In this document: positions 1 through 12,654 of the stretch, in pieces
How positions within the stretch are numbered: the first letter of the stretch is position 1
How the letters are laid out: each line of letters begins with the position of its first letter
Source: Polynucleobacter sp. MWH-Jannik1A5
GTDB taxonomy: Bacteria; Pseudomonadota; Gammaproteobacteria; Burkholderiales; Burkholderiaceae
DNA: 64,000 bases
Assembly (NCBI RefSeq): GCF_018881795.1
Contig: NZ_JACVPQ010000001.1
Location: forward strand, 62,001-126,000
Reading direction: 5' to 3'
The notes under the pieces: generated by a model
Seen by the model: only the letters and a program-made list of their open reading frames with translations
Told to the model about the DNA's origin: nothing
The model's database searches: none
Position numbers and translations under genes: made by a program

Positions 1-1705
1 TGATGCGCAAGAAACCTGCAGCCTGCTCATAGGTTTTATCTCCAAGGCGTGGAACACTCTTGAGGTCTGCTCTGGATTTAAATGCGCCTTTGCTATCGCG
101 ATAGGCCACAATGCCTTCAGCCACAGTAGAGCTCAACCCTGAAACCCTTGCCAGCAATGGTGCAGAGGCTGTGTTCACATCAACACCGACCGCGTTCACG
201 CAATCCTCCACAACAGCAACCAATGATTTGGCCAATTGGGTTTGCATCACATCATGCTGATACTGACCAACGCCAATCGATTTCGGATCGATCTTGACCA
301 ATTCTGCAAGTGGGTCTTGTAAGCGTCGAGCAATAGATACCGCACCACGCAATGAAACATCCATACCTGGTAATTCTTTTGAAGCGTACTCTGATGCCGA
401 ATAAACAGATGCACCTGCTTCAGACACAACAATCTTGGTCAGCTTTAACTCAGGCTTTGCCTTAATGAGCTCTTGAGCCAATTTATCGGTCTCGCGCGAT
501 GCCGTGCCATTACCAATAGAGATTAAAGTCGCATTGTGTTTCTCAGCCAATTTTGCCAAGGTATGCAATGAACCTGCCCAATCATTCTTAGGTTGGTGAG
601 GGTAAATCACATCCGTATCAACCACTTTGCCTGTAGCATCAACGACTGCCACCTTCACACCAGTACGCATGCCAGGATCTAGACCAATAGTTACTCTAGG
701 ACCAGCTGGAGCGGCCAAGAGCAGGTCTTTGAGGTTACGGGCAAATACATTGATTGCCTCAGTCTCTGAGCGTTCACGCAAGGCAGTCATGAGTTCAGAC
801 TCTAGATGCAATGAGCACTTGATCCGCCAAGTCCAGCGCACGGTATCTGCTAACCATGCATCAGCTGAACGGCCATCATTTTTAATCTTGAAGTGATTAG
901 CAATACGATTCTCACAAGGATTGTGAGATGAGTCCCACTTTGGCTTCTCTTCTTCGGAGTCTAGGCGCAAGTTCACCATCAACATTTGCTCACGGCGTCC
1001 TCTAAATAAAGCCAAAGCGCGATGAGAAGGAATGGCTTTAATGGGTTCAGAGTAATCAAAGTAGTCTGCAAACTTTTCACCCTCTTGCTCTTTACCAGCA
1101 ATCACTTTGGACTCTACTACTCCGTGATCTTGCAAATACTCTCTAAGGGATTGAACTAGCGTGGCGTCTTCAGCAAAACGCTCCATCAAAATTTGACGGG
1201 CGCCTTCGAGAGCGGCCTTGGTATCCGGTACGCCAGGGTTACTGGTTCCATCTATGTCAAATGCTTCTTTAATGTATTTAGCAGCTTCTGTTTCAGGATC
1301 TAAATCAGGGTTAGCGAGCAAATCATTCGCTAGCGGCTCCAAGCCAGCCTCCAAAGCAATCTGCGCCTTAGTTCTGCGCTTTGGCTTGTAAGGGAGATAC
1401 AGATCCTCTAAACGCGTCTTATCTTCTGCCAGCATGATGGCTTTGAGTAACTCTGGCGTCATCTTGCCCTGCTCTTCAATTGAGGCAACGATCGTTTTGC
1501 GGCGATCTTCCAATTCTCTAAGGTAACTCAGACGCTCTTCTAATAAGCGCAGCTGTGCATCATCTAGGCCACCAGTTGCTTCTTTGCGATACCGAGCGAT
1601 AAAGGGCACAGTTGCACCCTCGTCCATCAAAGCGATGGCAGCGGCTACTTGGGCGGGTTTAGCGGAAAGTTCTTGGGCAAGACGTTGTTCGATTGATGGC
1701 AGCAT
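1..1705 (-). CDS. tex: Tex family RNA-binding transcription accessory protein (3' end outside window)
   Basis: I translated this frame directly because it runs off the left edge; about 568 codons are visible from an ATG at 1705. Tex is a conserved nucleic-acid-binding protein linked to transcription and RNA metabolism. The N-terminus ([20 protein letters not shown]), the [16 protein letters not shown] stretch and a central YqgF-like RNase H fold segment with [16 protein letters not shown] are typical of the family. Helix-hairpin-helix sequence ([17 protein letters not shown] region) follows near the edge. The C-terminal S1 domain expected for a protein of about 780 residues must lie outside. 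It is transcribed towards the window start, downstream of typA on the same strand. Confidence 0.93.
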   Translation of the reverse strand, partial: MLPSIEQRLAQELSAKPAQVAAAIALMDEGATVPFIARYRKEATGGLDDAQLRLLEERLSYLRELEDRRKTIVASIEEQGKMTPELLKAIMLAEDKTRLEDLYLPYKPKRRTKAQIALEAGLEPLANDLLANPDLDPETEAAKYIKEAFDIDGTSNPGVPDTKAALEGARQILMERFAEDATLVQSLREYLQDHGVVESKVIAGKEQEGEKFADYFDYSEPIKAIPSHRALALFRGRREQMLMVNLRLDSEEEKPKWDSSHNPCENRIANHFKIKNDGRSADAWLADTVRWTWRIKCSLHLESELMTALRERSETEAINVFARNLKDLLLAAPAGPRVTIGLDPGMRTGVKVAVVDATGKVVDTDVIYPHQPKNDWAGSLHTLAKLAEKHNATLISIGNGTASRETDKLAQELIKAKPELKLTKIVVSEAGASVYSASEYASKELPGMDVSLRGAVSIARRLQDPLAELVKIDPKSIGVGQYQHDVMQTQLAKSLVAVVEDCVNAVGVDVNTASAPLLARVSGLSSTVAEGIVAYRDSKGAFKSRADLKSVPRLGDKTYEQAAGFLRI

Positions 1706-1765
1706 TTATTTTATTTTCTGACTTTGATGCGTTTCTATTTTTGGAATATTAGTACTGATTGAAGA

Positions 1766-1793
1766 ACAAAAGCCACCCGGAGGTGACTTTTGT
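1766..1793 (-). terminator. hairpin between typA and tex
   Basis: A 12-bp inverted repeat (1766-1777 with 1782-1793, one mismatch, 4-nt loop) lies between the typA stop and the tex start. On the minus strand the stem closes in CTTTTGTTCTTC, a weak U-rich tail. It may be a modest intrinsic terminator for typA. Confidence 0.5.
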
Positions 1794-1810
1794 TGTGTAG
1801 CTAAGCTAGC

Positions 1811-3628
<1,818 letters not shown>

Positions 3629-3679
3629 GTGAAGCTTCTAAAGTTAAAGATAAGTAAAAAGGTTATAAATAATGATTGT

Positions 3680-4591
3680 TTAATGTGCCTGCGAAATCAA
3701 ACGTTTCGGATGTAAAACTCCAGAGCGCCAATCAGCAGTACCAATAAAGTTATGGGGAGCAGCGGTTGCACGATAGATGCGAACCAATGCCTCGATAGAA
3801 GGTAAATTGAGCGGGACACGTTGCCCCATCTCCAGACGCTTAGCTTGTTGCTCATCTACTGTGAGGTGTGGCAAGGTTTGCAAGAGCGCATCTACTGGCA
3901 ATATATAGTCAGCAGTGTTTTGTAAGCCGCTTTGGATTGATTCAATCGTAAAAGACTGTTCGAGAGTTAAGTGCCCTACTTCAGTACGACGCAATCCTAC
4001 CAAATGAGCACCACAGCCCAATACATTGCCAATATCTTCAGCCAAAACACGAATATAGGTGCCCTTGCTGCAGCTCACTTCCAATGTAGCTTCTGGCCAG
4101 TTGATATTCGTCCAGCGAATGGAGTGAATCACGATGTCACGTGGTGCACGCTCTAGCTCTACACCTGCACGGGCATATTCATACAAAGGCTTACCATCGC
4201 GCTTGAGCGCTGAATACATTGGCGGCACTTGAGAAATGGCACCAGTAAATTTAGGCAGCAGCGCATCTAAGGCTGCTTTCATTTCTGCATCACTTGCGAA
4301 TACTGGTAAAGGCAATTCTTCAATGATTTGACCTTCTGCATCACCTGTATCAGTGCGTGAACCAAATTTCACCTGTGCGATATAAGTTTTGTCAGCTTCG
4401 AGCAAGTCTTGTGAATACTTAGTAGCCTCACCCAAGCAGATCGGCAATAGGCCGGTAGCCATTGGATCTAAAGTACCAGTATGACCAGCTTTATCCGCGT
4501 TGAAAGCACGCTTGACCGCAGTCACTGCACCTTGTGAACTCATTCCAGCGGGTTTATCTAGCAGCACTACGCCGTCGATTCTGATAGCCAT
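3680..4591 (-). CDS. truB: tRNA pseudouridine(55) synthase TruB
   Basis: TruB converts U55 in the T-loop of elongator tRNAs to pseudouridine and acts as a tRNA chaperone. The catalytic motif GHTGTLDPMATGLLP has the nucleophile at D42. The family signature KTYIAQVKFGSRTDTGDAEG follows and the C-terminus carries the short domain typical of bacterial TruB. At 303 residues it has normal length. It starts 3 bases after the rbfA stop and is the last gene of the rimP-nusA-infB-rbfA-truB run, a classic order for this operon. Confidence 0.98.
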   Translation of the reverse strand: MAIRIDGVVLLDKPAGMSSQGAVTAVKRAFNADKAGHTGTLDPMATGLLPICLGEATKYSQDLLEADKTYIAQVKFGSRTDTGDAEGQIIEELPLPVFASDAEMKAALDALLPKFTGAISQVPPMYSALKRDGKPLYEYARAGVELERAPRDIVIHSIRWTNINWPEATLEVSCSKGTYIRVLAEDIGNVLGCGAHLVGLRRTEVGHLTLEQSFTIESIQSGLQNTADYILPVDALLQTLPHLTVDEQQAKRLEMGQRVPLNLPSIEALVRIYRATAAPHNFIGTADWRSGVLHPKRLISQAH

Positions 4592-4594
4592 GAA

Positions 4595-4963
4595 TTACTT
4601 TGTTTCGTCTTTATGATCGCTCTCTACAGCTTGGTCGATCAGTCGAGACATTTCTATGCCATGCTCTACTGAGCTGTCATATTGAAAATGCAATGTAGGC
4701 ACTGTATGAATGTGCAAACGTTTAAACAGCAATGAATGCAAGTAGCCTGCTTTTTCCTGAAGCGCCTTTAAAGCATGCTCAGGCTCTGCGCCCAACACAG
4801 TGAAAAACACTTTGGCCTGCGCTAAGTCAGGTGTGAGCTCAATACTTTGTAAAGTAATCAAACCCAAGCTTGGGCTGCGCAATTCACGGGGAATGAGCTC
4901 GGCCAGGTCTCGCTGAATTTGATCGGCGAGACGCTGGTTACGATGCGGGCTAGTCTTGTGCAT
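4595..4963 (-). CDS. rbfA: 30S ribosome-binding factor RbfA
   Basis: RbfA is a small KH-fold protein that binds immature 30S subunits and promotes 16S rRNA 5'-end maturation. The 122 residues include the typical N-terminus ([20 protein letters not shown]) and a centre ([16 protein letters not shown]) that aligns with the conserved V-x-V-S-xD-L region of the family. It lies 5 bases downstream of infB and 3 bases upstream of truB, so it is surely co-transcribed with both. Confidence 0.97.
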   Translation of the reverse strand: MHKTSPHRNQRLADQIQRDLAELIPRELRSPSLGLITLQSIELTPDLAQAKVFFTVLGAEPEHALKALQEKAGYLHSLLFKRLHIHTVPTLHFQYDSSVEHGIEMSRLIDQAVESDHKDETK

Positions 4964-4968
4964 ATTGC

Positions 4969-7731
4969 TTAGAGTGAACGTGCAACTTCAGTTACTTCAA
5001 ACACCTCAAGCTGATCGCCTTCTTTGATGTCGTTGTAGCCTTTTAATGACAAGCCACACTCAACACCGGCACGAACTTCTTTTGCGTCATCTTTGAAGCG
5101 CTTAAGTGAATCCAATTCACCAGTCCAAACAACTACGTTGTCACGTAAGAGACGAACGCTAGAAGTACGTTTAACAATACCATCAACAACCAAGCAACCG
5201 GCAATTGCGCCAACTTTAGATACCAAGAAGACTTGACGAATCTCAACGAGACCAGTGATTTCTTCTTTCTTATCTGGAGTCAACATACCGCTCAGAGCTA
5301 ACTTCACTTCGTCAACTGCGTCATAAATGATGTTGTGATAACGAATATCTACACCATTGTTTTCAGCCAACTTACGTGCTGCTGCATCTGCGCGTGAGTT
5401 AAAGCCAATAACAACCGCCTTAGAGGCAACCGCTAAGTTCACGTCAGTTTCAGTAATGCCACCCACAGCAGCGTGAACGATTTGCACCTTCACCTCTGGT
5501 GTCGAGAGCTTCATCAATGACTGAGCTAAAGCTTCTTGTGAGCCTTGCACGTCTGCCTTGATGATGAGTGGCAACAACTTAGCTTCAATTGCGCCTTCTT
5601 CCATGTTTTCCATCATGGTTTCAAGCTTGAATGCCTGCTGTTTAGCCAACTTCACATCGCGGAACTTGCCTTGACGGAACAATGCAATCTCACGAGCCTT
5701 ACGCTCGTCTGGAACTACTTGCACTGATTCGCCTGCCGCAGGAACTTCTGCCAAACCTTGAATCTCAACAGGAATAGACGGTCCAGCTTCATTACATGGC
5801 TTGCCGTTCTCATCCATCATGGCGCGAACGCGACCAAATGTAGAGCCAGCCAACAACATATCGCCACGCTTGAGCGTACCGGATTGAACGAGCACAGTTG
5901 CAACTGGACCCTTACCTTTATCCAAGCGTGCTTCAATGACCAAACCTTGAGCTGGTGAATCTTTAGGCGCTTTGAGCTCCAGAATTTCTGCTTGCAAGAG
6001 AACGTTCTCTAATAAAGCATCAATACCTTCACCTGTTTTAGCGGACACTGGAATAAATGGCACATCGCCACCATATTCCTCAGGAACAACCTGCTCTGCA
6101 ACCAACTCGGTTTTAACGCGCTCAGAATTCGCTTCAGGTTTATCGATCTTATTAATTGCAACTACCAAAGGTACGCCACCCGCTACTGCATGGTGGATCG
6201 CTTCTTTGGTTTGCGGCATTACACCGTCATCAGCTGCCACCACCAAGATCACGATATCGGTTGCTTTAGCACCGCGAGCACGCATGGCCGTAAAGGCTTC
6301 GTGACCCGGAGTATCCAAGAACGTAATCATGCCGCGTGGAGTTTCAACGTGGTACGCACCAATGTGCTGGGTAATACCACCAGCTTCACCAGTAGCCACT
6401 TTTGCTGCACGAATCTTATCGAGCAAAGAAGTTTTACCGTGGTCAACGTGACCCATCACAGTGACAACTGGTGGACGTGGCAACAACTCTGCGTCATGAC
6501 CATCGGTGCCAAGATCTAAATCAGGATCATCCAATTTAGCTGCATGGGCTTTATGACCCATTTCTTCAACAATGATCATTGCAGTATCTTGATCAAGCAC
6601 TTGGTTGATGGTGACCATTTGGCCCATACCCATCAACAACTTAATCACTTCTGCACTCTTCACTGCCATTGCATGAGCTAACTCAGCAACAGTAATCGTT
6701 TCTGGCACATGAACATCACGCACCACTGGTTCAGTTGGAACCTGGAAGTTTGTGTCAACGTTCGCTTCAGCAATTTGACGTTGCTTCTTGCGGCCACCGC
6801 CCGAACGCCAACCACCAACACCACCAGATGAATCTCCGCGAGTCTTTAAGCCACCAGGTTTCTTGGCGCCTTCTTCTTGCCAAGTAGATGATGTTTCAGA
6901 AGATTTAATAGTCTTGCCGCCAACTTTGGCAACAGCCTTCTTCTTATCATCAGCACCTTCAGCTTTTGCAGGCTTATGCAAAGTACCTTTTTTCGCTTCT
7001 TCAGCAGCGATTTCACTCGGGGCCTTTAGAACACGAGCTGGAGCACTCATCATGTCGCGAATTGCTAAAGCTTCTGCCTCGGCAGCTGCACGACGTACAC
7101 GAATATCTGCCAGTTCTTTTTCTTTGCTTGCCGCTAAATCTTTAGCTGCTTTATCTGCTTTTGCTTTTTTCTCTGCAGCTGCCGCAGCTGCTGCTGGGGC
7201 TTCATCTATTGAAGCGGCTTCTTCTTTTGCTACAGGAGCAGCCACTTCTTTTTGACGCGCCTCTTCAGCTGCCTTCATTTCTGCTTCTTGACGAGCCAGT
7301 AACTCAGCTTGACGAGTTGCCTCGGCTGCACGTTTTTCTAATTCTTCTTCAGAAATAACTGGTTTAGCAGGCGCAGCTTTAGCTGCCGCTTTCGCTGGAG
7401 CTTCTTCTGCTGCTAGCTCAGGAGCTTTGTCACCCGCCTTAACGAGCACGCGCTTTTTACGCACTTCCACTTGCACAGTACGAGTACGTCCAGCAGAGTC
7501 TGCTTGACGAATCTCTGAGCTTTCGCGCTTGATTAAAGTAATCTTTTTGCGCGCGCCTGTGTCAGCGCTACCATGCGCTTTTTGCAAGTGCTCGAGCAGG
7601 ACAGTTTTGTCCTTCTCGGTAATGCTGTCGTCCTCAGAACCTTTTTCGATACCGGCCGCCTTCAACTGCTCCAAGAGGTCTGGCGCGGTACGTTTTAATT
7701 CTTTAGCGAGTACTTTTACTGTTGTTGCCAT
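4969..7731 (-). CDS. infB: translation initiation factor IF-2
   Basis: IF-2 positions fMet-tRNA on the 30S subunit and drives subunit joining. The 920 residues comprise an N-terminal IF2_N subdomain (residues 1-55), a long Ala/Lys/Glu-rich coiled linker (about 100-260), a Gly/Arg segment (about 295-318), a second IF2_N motif (about 345-395), the GTPase domain with G1 [10 protein letters not shown] at 427-436 and G4 NKIDKPEAN, and the C-terminal IF2 domains. The length is normal for betaproteobacteria, where the linker is long. It starts 13 bases after the nusA stop. Confidence 0.98.
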   Translation of the reverse strand: MATTVKVLAKELKRTAPDLLEQLKAAGIEKGSEDDSITEKDKTVLLEHLQKAHGSADTGARKKITLIKRESSEIRQADSAGRTRTVQVEVRKKRVLVKAGDKAPELAAEEAPAKAAAKAAPAKPVISEEELEKRAAEATRQAELLARQEAEMKAAEEARQKEVAAPVAKEEAASIDEAPAAAAAAAEKKAKADKAAKDLAASKEKELADIRVRRAAAEAEALAIRDMMSAPARVLKAPSEIAAEEAKKGTLHKPAKAEGADDKKKAVAKVGGKTIKSSETSSTWQEEGAKKPGGLKTRGDSSGGVGGWRSGGGRKKQRQIAEANVDTNFQVPTEPVVRDVHVPETITVAELAHAMAVKSAEVIKLLMGMGQMVTINQVLDQDTAMIIVEEMGHKAHAAKLDDPDLDLGTDGHDAELLPRPPVVTVMGHVDHGKTSLLDKIRAAKVATGEAGGITQHIGAYHVETPRGMITFLDTPGHEAFTAMRARGAKATDIVILVVAADDGVMPQTKEAIHHAVAGGVPLVVAINKIDKPEANSERVKTELVAEQVVPEEYGGDVPFIPVSAKTGEGIDALLENVLLQAEILELKAPKDSPAQGLVIEARLDKGKGPVATVLVQSGTLKRGDMLLAGSTFGRVRAMMDENGKPCNEAGPSIPVEIQGLAEVPAAGESVQVVPDERKAREIALFRQGKFRDVKLAKQQAFKLETMMENMEEGAIEAKLLPLIIKADVQGSQEALAQSLMKLSTPEVKVQIVHAAVGGITETDVNLAVASKAVVIGFNSRADAAARKLAENNGVDIRYHNIIYDAVDEVKLALSGMLTPDKKEEITGLVEIRQVFLVSKVGAIAGCLVVDGIVKRTSSVRLLRDNVVVWTGELDSLKRFKDDAKEVRAGVECGLSLKGYNDIKEGDQLEVFEVTEVARSL

Positions 7732-7744
7732 GCACTACTTCCTC

Positions 7745-9226
7745 TCATGAAGTAAACCAATGTTCGCGCGCTTTCATGATGAGCGTTTTCGCAGTTTCTT
7801 CGTCAATTTGTGTCGCCTCAACTAGCTCATCAACAGCCAGTTCAGCAAGGTCGTCACGGGTATGTACTTGATTGTCAGCAAGCTTCGCAATCAACTCTGT
7901 GGTCATTCCCTCTAAGGAACGCAAGTCTTGTGAAACTTCGCCAATACGCTCTTCTTTTGCCAACTCCATCGTTAACAAGGAATCACGAGCACGAGTACGC
8001 AACTCATTCACAGTGTCTTCGTCGAATGAATCGATTTCTAACATTTCAGACAATGGCACGTAAGCCACTTCTTCTAATGTGTTGAAGCCTTCTTCAATCA
8101 AGATATCAGCTACTTCTTGATCTACGTCTAACTTGTCCATAAACAATTGGCGTACGGAAGAAGCTTCTTTTTCAGTTTTCTCAGCAGACTCTTCAGGAGT
8201 CATGATGTTGATCTGCCAACCAGTCAAATCGCTCGCCAAACGAACGTTTTGTCCGCTGCGGCCAATCGCGATTGCCAAGTTCTCTTCATCAACCACTACG
8301 TCCATGGCGTGACGCTCTTCGTCAACCACGATAGAAGAAACTTGGGCTGGAGCCAAAGCACCAATCACGAACTGCGCTGGGTCTTCAGACCACAACACGA
8401 TATCGACTGCTTCGCCAGCCACTTCATTACGCACCGCAGTAACGCGTGTGCCACGAACACCAACACAAGTACCGATTGGGTCGATACGCTTGTCATAAGT
8501 AATGACGGCAATCTTTGCGCGGATACCAGGATCACGGGCAGCGCCTTTGATCTCTAACAAGCCCTGCTCCATCTCTGGAACTTCGTTCTCAAACAACTTG
8601 ATCAAGAAATCTGGACAAGTACGTGAGAGTTCAATTTGTGGGCCACGAGCTTCACGATCCACTTTAAGGATATAAGCACGTACACGGTCACCAGAACGTA
8701 AGTTCTCTTTTGGAATCATTTGATCGCGACGCAGCAACGCTTCGACACGACCAGATTCAATAATGAGGCCATTCTTGTCGGCACGCTTCACGGTACCGGT
8801 CATGACTTTCTCGCCACGCTCAAGGTAGTCATTCAAAATTTGCTCGCGCTCAGCATCACGAATGCGTTGCAAGATCACTTGCTTAGCAGCTTGCGCGCCG
8901 ATACGACCGAAGGCTAAAGATTCGATTTGCTCTTCGATATAGTCGCCAACTTCCATGTCAGCAAGTTGCTCTTGAGCTTCAAATTGCAGAATCTCTTTAT
9001 CAGGCTCTTGTAAACCAGCTTCGTTCGGAACAACCAACCAACGACGGAAGGTTTCGTATTCACCAGTTTCGCGATCAATCGAAACGCGGATATCCACGTC
9101 TTCTGTGGCATAACGCTTCTTAGTTGCAGAGGCCAAAGCCATCTCCAACGCCTCGAATACGATAGCTTGATCAACGTTCTTTTCACGCGCTAGCGCGTCT
9201 GCCAACATGAGAACTTCTCGGCTCAT
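7745..9226 (-). CDS. nusA: transcription termination/antitermination protein NusA
   Basis: NusA binds RNA polymerase and nascent RNA, promotes pausing and intrinsic termination, and joins antitermination complexes. The 493 residues show the N-terminal polymerase-binding domain, an S1 domain (about residues 135-200, [20 protein letters not shown]), two KH domains (about 230-350, with [14 protein letters not shown]) and C-terminal acidic helix-hairpin-helix repeats. The ATG overlaps the rimP stop by 4 bases, so translation is coupled. Its product may control this very operon through the leader terminator at 9739-9764. Confidence 0.98.
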   Translation of the reverse strand: MSREVLMLADALAREKNVDQAIVFEALEMALASATKKRYATEDVDIRVSIDRETGEYETFRRWLVVPNEAGLQEPDKEILQFEAQEQLADMEVGDYIEEQIESLAFGRIGAQAAKQVILQRIRDAEREQILNDYLERGEKVMTGTVKRADKNGLIIESGRVEALLRRDQMIPKENLRSGDRVRAYILKVDREARGPQIELSRTCPDFLIKLFENEVPEMEQGLLEIKGAARDPGIRAKIAVITYDKRIDPIGTCVGVRGTRVTAVRNEVAGEAVDIVLWSEDPAQFVIGALAPAQVSSIVVDEERHAMDVVVDEENLAIAIGRSGQNVRLASDLTGWQINIMTPEESAEKTEKEASSVRQLFMDKLDVDQEVADILIEEGFNTLEEVAYVPLSEMLEIDSFDEDTVNELRTRARDSLLTMELAKEERIGEVSQDLRSLEGMTTELIAKLADNQVHTRDDLAELAVDELVEATQIDEETAKTLIMKAREHWFTS

Positions 9227-9714
9227 GACTTTCTTCCTTTGAAATCAATAACAGGGACCAACCGAGTCTTATCGACCTCGGCTAAAGAGAACTCCAATTG
9301 AGAAGGCTGACCATCAGCACCCTCAAATACCAAACCAAACTTTGCATCCGGTGAATTCAATTCACCACTCAGCAAACCTTGCAACTCACCACGAAAATTC
9401 TTGCGATTGCCAACAGCAACACGCAACTTCAAATCCACTTGCATTCCAGTGAAGCGCTCATAATCAGCAGCACTTTTCACTGGACGATCCAATCCTGGAG
9501 ACGAAATCTCCAAACGCTCATACGGAATGTTTTCAACTGGCAAGGTGTAGCTCAACTGATGGCTTACCTTTTCGCAATCTAATACCGTAATCAAGCGCTC
9601 GTAATCTGGGTTTTCAATCGTGACGCGCAGCAAACCTCCGGCTTCACGCTCAATCTCAACTAGCGTGTAACCTAAGTTTTCCAGCTCTGCAGAAATAACC
9701 TGCTGATCCTTCAC
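9223..9714 (-). CDS. rimP: ribosome maturation factor RimP
   Basis: RimP binds free 30S subunits and is needed for their maturation. The 163 residues match the family; the segment [20 protein letters not shown] carries the conserved SPGxDRPL-type signature. The start is a GTG at 9714, preceded by an AAGGGG-type ribosome binding site. The 3' end overlaps nusA by 4 bases. It is the first gene of the nusA-infB operon, and a strong intrinsic terminator lies only 24 nt before its start codon. Confidence 0.97.
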   Translation of the reverse strand: MKDQQVISAELENLGYTLVEIEREAGGLLRVTIENPDYERLITVLDCEKVSHQLSYTLPVENIPYERLEISSPGLDRPVKSAADYERFTGMQVDLKLRVAVGNRKNFRGELQGLLSGELNSPDAKFGLVFEGADGQPSQLEFSLAEVDKTRLVPVIDFKGRKS

Positions 9715-9738
9715 GACACCCCTTCATACCAAAATGGC

Positions 9739-9764
9739 AAAAAAAAATGGGCTTCAAAGCCCAT
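9739..9764 (-). terminator. strong intrinsic terminator directly upstream of rimP; candidate attenuator
   Basis: Read on the minus strand, a 7-8 bp stem (9747-9753 with 9758-9764, ATGGGCT/AGCCCAT) is followed by eight T. It ends 24 nt before the rimP GTG, too close for a complete promoter plus ribosome binding site in between. It can therefore be either the end of an upstream transcript or, more likely, an attenuator that the rimP-nusA-infB transcript must pass. Confidence 0.75.
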
Positions 9765-9785
9765 ATTCTCGAAATTCAGAACAGG

Positions 9786-9815
9786 CCGACTTACGTTGAT
9801 CGCAACATCAGTCGG
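9786..9815 (-). other. stem-loop in the rluB-rimP intergenic region
   Basis: An outer stem (CCGACT 9786-9791 with AGTCGG 9810-9815) encloses an inner GTTG/CAAC stem (9795-9798 with 9803-9806). It has no T tract, so it is not a terminator. It sits between the two terminator-like hairpins and could be part of a structured leader RNA for rimP-nusA. Nothing else is seen in this 173-base gap. Confidence 0.4.
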
Positions 9816-9823
9816 TAACTACT

Positions 9824-9845
9824 AAAAACAGCAGAATTCTGCTGT
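9824..9845 (-). terminator. intrinsic terminator of rluB
   Basis: An 18-bp perfect palindrome (9828-9845, ACAGCAG/CTGCTGT around AATT) is followed on the minus strand by a T run at 9824-9828. It lies 43 bases after the rluB stop and is the natural end of the scpB-rluB transcript. Confidence 0.7.
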
Positions 9846-9887
9846 AAGTCCAAAATTATAGCCTATTTGGCAGAAAACCGATACAAA

Positions 9888-11681
9888 TCAGAAGCTTTCG
9901 CCCGGATTTCGCGGTTTTCTTGGTCCCTTATTGAAGGGTTTGCGCCCTTTTGGTGCGCTACGTTTAGGCCCATTTCCAGGGGTTTGTGGGTTACCAGTCA
10001 CAAAAGCGGACTGGCCATGGTGAACTTTGCCGCCTTTACTACGGTTTTGGCCTTGGCCGCCGCCTTGCCCACCCTGAGCATTGCGACCGCCTTGACCACC
10101 TTGACCAGGTCTACCGCCTTGGGTGCGTCCACGGAAAGGCCCGCGCCCTTCTCCAGAACCTCCGCCGCCGCCAGGTTTGCCGCCTCTGCCCTGATGCGTT
10201 AAGCCGTTATGGCCGCTAGCAAGGGTTAAGGCATCGCGTGAACCCCAGTAAGAAACGGAGGTTTGCATTGGGTCTGGCTGGAAATCCTCCCCCAGAGGGC
10301 GACGATCACGGTTATTTGGATTGGGGTTGCGGCCCTTGTCTTGTGGCTGCGGCATTTTTAAGCCTGCAGACTTCATCAAGTTGTAGATGCCACCGGCCTC
10401 AATCTCCTCCCATTTGCCACGACGTAAGCGTGGGGGCAATAAGAAAATGCCGTAACGAGTTCGGATTAGGCGAGATACCGTATGACCCACTGCTTCAAAC
10501 ATGCGCCGTACTTCGCGATTACGGCCTTCACTTAATGCAACGTGGTACCAACGATTTGCGCCTTCACCGCCGCCCATTGCTAGGCGTAAGAATTTTGCTT
10601 GGCCATCATCAAGCGTAATACCGCTCTTTAATAGCGCTGTGTTTTCTTGACTCAAATCACCCAAAATACGAACAGCGTATTCACGCTCAACACCGTATCG
10701 CGGATGCATCAAACGATTTGCTAATTCACCAGAAGTGGTAAACAACAACAGTCCTTCAGTATTGAAGTCCAAGCGACCTACCGCAATCCAACGTCCTTGA
10801 CGTGGCTTTGGTAATCGGTCAAACACAGTCGGACGACCTTCAGGATCAGATTGACTAACGATCTCGCCTGCAGGCTTGTGATACATGATCACGCGTGGCG
10901 GCTTAGTCTGAATCTTGCGATGTACTGGCTTACCATTAATGCGCACTTGATCTGTTGGTCCAATACGTTGACCAATATGAGCTGGCAATCCGTTTACAGA
11001 TACGCGCCCTTGAATAATCAAGTCTTCCATATCGCGACGTGAACCCATGCCAACGTCAGCTAAAACCTTATGCAACTTAACGGTATCTTCATCATCAGCG
11101 TCGTCATCTAAACCATCGAGGTCTGACCATACTTCATCACGCAAACTGAGTGGTAAATCATCGACGTTCGCAAATTGCAAACTGCTGACTTCATCTTCCG
11201 TTGGCGCATCTGGATCTTCATCTTCACGCGAACGTTGTGCGCGTTGTGCGCGGCGCTCAGCACCAGTTTGATGAGAGATCTCACTCTCATTTACACCATC
11301 AGGATTTTTAACCTCTTGAACTTCAGGAGCATCCAAGGCTGCATCAAACTCACCGGATACCACTGAAGCAAACAATGCTTCGCTTTCAGCGGGGTTCGGT
11401 GCTAACTTTGATAATTGGTTATTGCCTTGATGATTGCCGCCCTCACGTGGGCCATTTGCTTCGCCACCTTCGCGACGTGGCCGGTCTTTATTGAATGGGC
11501 GCTTCTTATTAAACGGGTGCTTGCCTGAACCCTGGCGGCGTGGGCGACGCTCTCCACGTTCACCGCGCTCCCCACCCTCAGTCTTCTGACCATCAGGGTT
11601 AGATGGTGCAGCATCTGAATTTGAAGGGTTTGCCGATGGGTTTACTACCGGGGATGAATCGTTTTCGTTGGAGCTTGTCAT
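9888..11681 (-). CDS. rluB: 23S rRNA pseudouridine synthase, RluB type, with long low-complexity extensions
   Basis: RluB/RsuA-family enzymes make a single pseudouridine in rRNA. The core (about residues 200-440) has an S4 RNA-binding domain ([20 protein letters not shown]) and the synthase domain with the catalytic aspartate at D305 in [10 protein letters not shown]. Around this core lie about 195 N-terminal residues rich in Arg, Gly, Asn and acidic residues, and about 120 C-terminal residues rich in Gly, Arg, Gln and Lys with RGG-like repeats. This gives 597 residues against roughly 250-300 for a bare RluB. Such tails occur in betaproteobacterial homologues. It starts 6 bases after scpB. 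Confidence 0.93.
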   Translation of the reverse strand: MTSSNENDSSPVVNPSANPSNSDAAPSNPDGQKTEGGERGERGERRPRRQGSGKHPFNKKRPFNKDRPRREGGEANGPREGGNHQGNNQLSKLAPNPAESEALFASVVSGEFDAALDAPEVQEVKNPDGVNESEISHQTGAERRAQRAQRSREDEDPDAPTEDEVSSLQFANVDDLPLSLRDEVWSDLDGLDDDADDEDTVKLHKVLADVGMGSRRDMEDLIIQGRVSVNGLPAHIGQRIGPTDQVRINGKPVHRKIQTKPPRVIMYHKPAGEIVSQSDPEGRPTVFDRLPKPRQGRWIAVGRLDFNTEGLLLFTTSGELANRLMHPRYGVEREYAVRILGDLSQENTALLKSGITLDDGQAKFLRLAMGGGEGANRWYHVALSEGRNREVRRMFEAVGHTVSRLIRTRYGIFLLPPRLRRGKWEEIEAGGIYNLMKSAGLKMPQPQDKGRNPNPNNRDRRPLGEDFQPDPMQTSVSYWGSRDALTLASGHNGLTHQGRGGKPGGGGGSGEGRGPFRGRTQGGRPGQGGQGGRNAQGGQGGGQGQNRSKGGKVHHGQSAFVTGNPQTPGNGPKRSAPKGRKPFNKGPRKPRNPGESF

Positions 11682-11687
11682 TAATCG

Positions 11688-12437
11688 TTATTTTGTTTCG
11701 TCTGATTTGTCTTCAGACTCAGGGATATCTTCTTCAGTAATTTCTTCGGTCACTTCGATGACTGTTTCTTCTACAGTGATTTCTGTGATCTCTTCTGTCT
11801 CGTTCACTTCTTGTGCATCCGTATCAATGATGACTGTTTCTACGGTTGCAGATGGATCAAATTCCATCACTGCTTGACCTAATTGTTCTGCGGCAGCCAT
11901 TGGCGCTGCATCTTCCAAAATCGGCAAGCTTTGCAGATTCGTCAAACTCAGGTCATCCAAGAATTGCTTGGTAGTTGCGTACAAACCAGGACGTCCAATT
12001 GTTTCTTTATGTCCAATCACCTCTACCCAACCACGATCCTCTAACTGCTTCATCACGTTACTACTCACTGCCACACCGCGAATCTCTTCTATCTCACCAC
12101 GAGTAACCGGCTGACGGTAAGCGATGATCGCCAATGTCTCCATCACTGCGCGCGAATACTTTGGCGGCTTCTCTGGAGTCAGGCGGTCAAGATACTCACG
12201 CATCGAAAGACGGCTCTGAAAACGCCATCCAGTTGCAATGTGCACCAATTCCATACCCTTGTCGTCCCAGGCTCGTTGCAGCTCGACCAATGCTTCATCG
12301 ATATCTGCCGTAATGATGTCTTCTACAAACAAGCGAGACAAATCAGCAACGGTGAGTGGCTCCTGCGCACATAGGAGGGCTGTTTCAATTACGCGCTTAT
12401 TGTGATCGTCCATAAAATTCGGGCTACCAGGAATCAT
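11688..12437 (-). CDS. scpB: segregation and condensation protein B
   Basis: ScpB is the winged-helix subunit of the Smc-ScpA-ScpB condensin-like complex. Residues 10-185 match the family: [38 protein letters not shown] and [16 protein letters not shown]. The last 50 or so residues form a Thr/Glu/Ile/Val-rich acidic tail with no recognisable domain. The ATG at 12437 is used here; an internal ATG at 12413 (MDDHNKR) is an equally good start. It is joined to rluB by a 6-base gap, an association seen in many bacteria. Confidence 0.95.
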   Translation of the reverse strand: MIPGSPNFMDDHNKRVIETALLCAQEPLTVADLSRLFVEDIITADIDEALVELQRAWDDKGMELVHIATGWRFQSRLSMREYLDRLTPEKPPKYSRAVMETLAIIAYRQPVTRGEIEEIRGVAVSSNVMKQLEDRGWVEVIGHKETIGRPGLYATTKQFLDDLSLTNLQSLPILEDAAPMAAAEQLGQAVMEFDPSATVETVIIDTDAQEVNETEEITEITVEETVIEVTEEITEEDIPESEDKSDETK

Positions 12438-12654
12438 CCTGATGAGGCTTTAAAAATGTATTTAGTAATGGGTTTTGGTGTTCTCTAGCGACTACGGACA
12501 ATCCATCTCATCAGTTCTTATTGGGATATGCCCGCGCTGAAACGAAGTCCTTTTCGTTCACCTTGCGCCCATTATAAGGTAGGCTCAATACAATAGCCAC
12601 ATGCATAAGAAATACACCAAACCCCCTTTTTCGACATCTGATGCCCCTATCTAT

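Noticed and set aside
6788..7358. Long plus-strand open frames opposite infB
   Set aside because: They mirror the Ala/Lys/Glu-rich linker of IF-2; composition is typical of antisense shadows and no start signal is seen.
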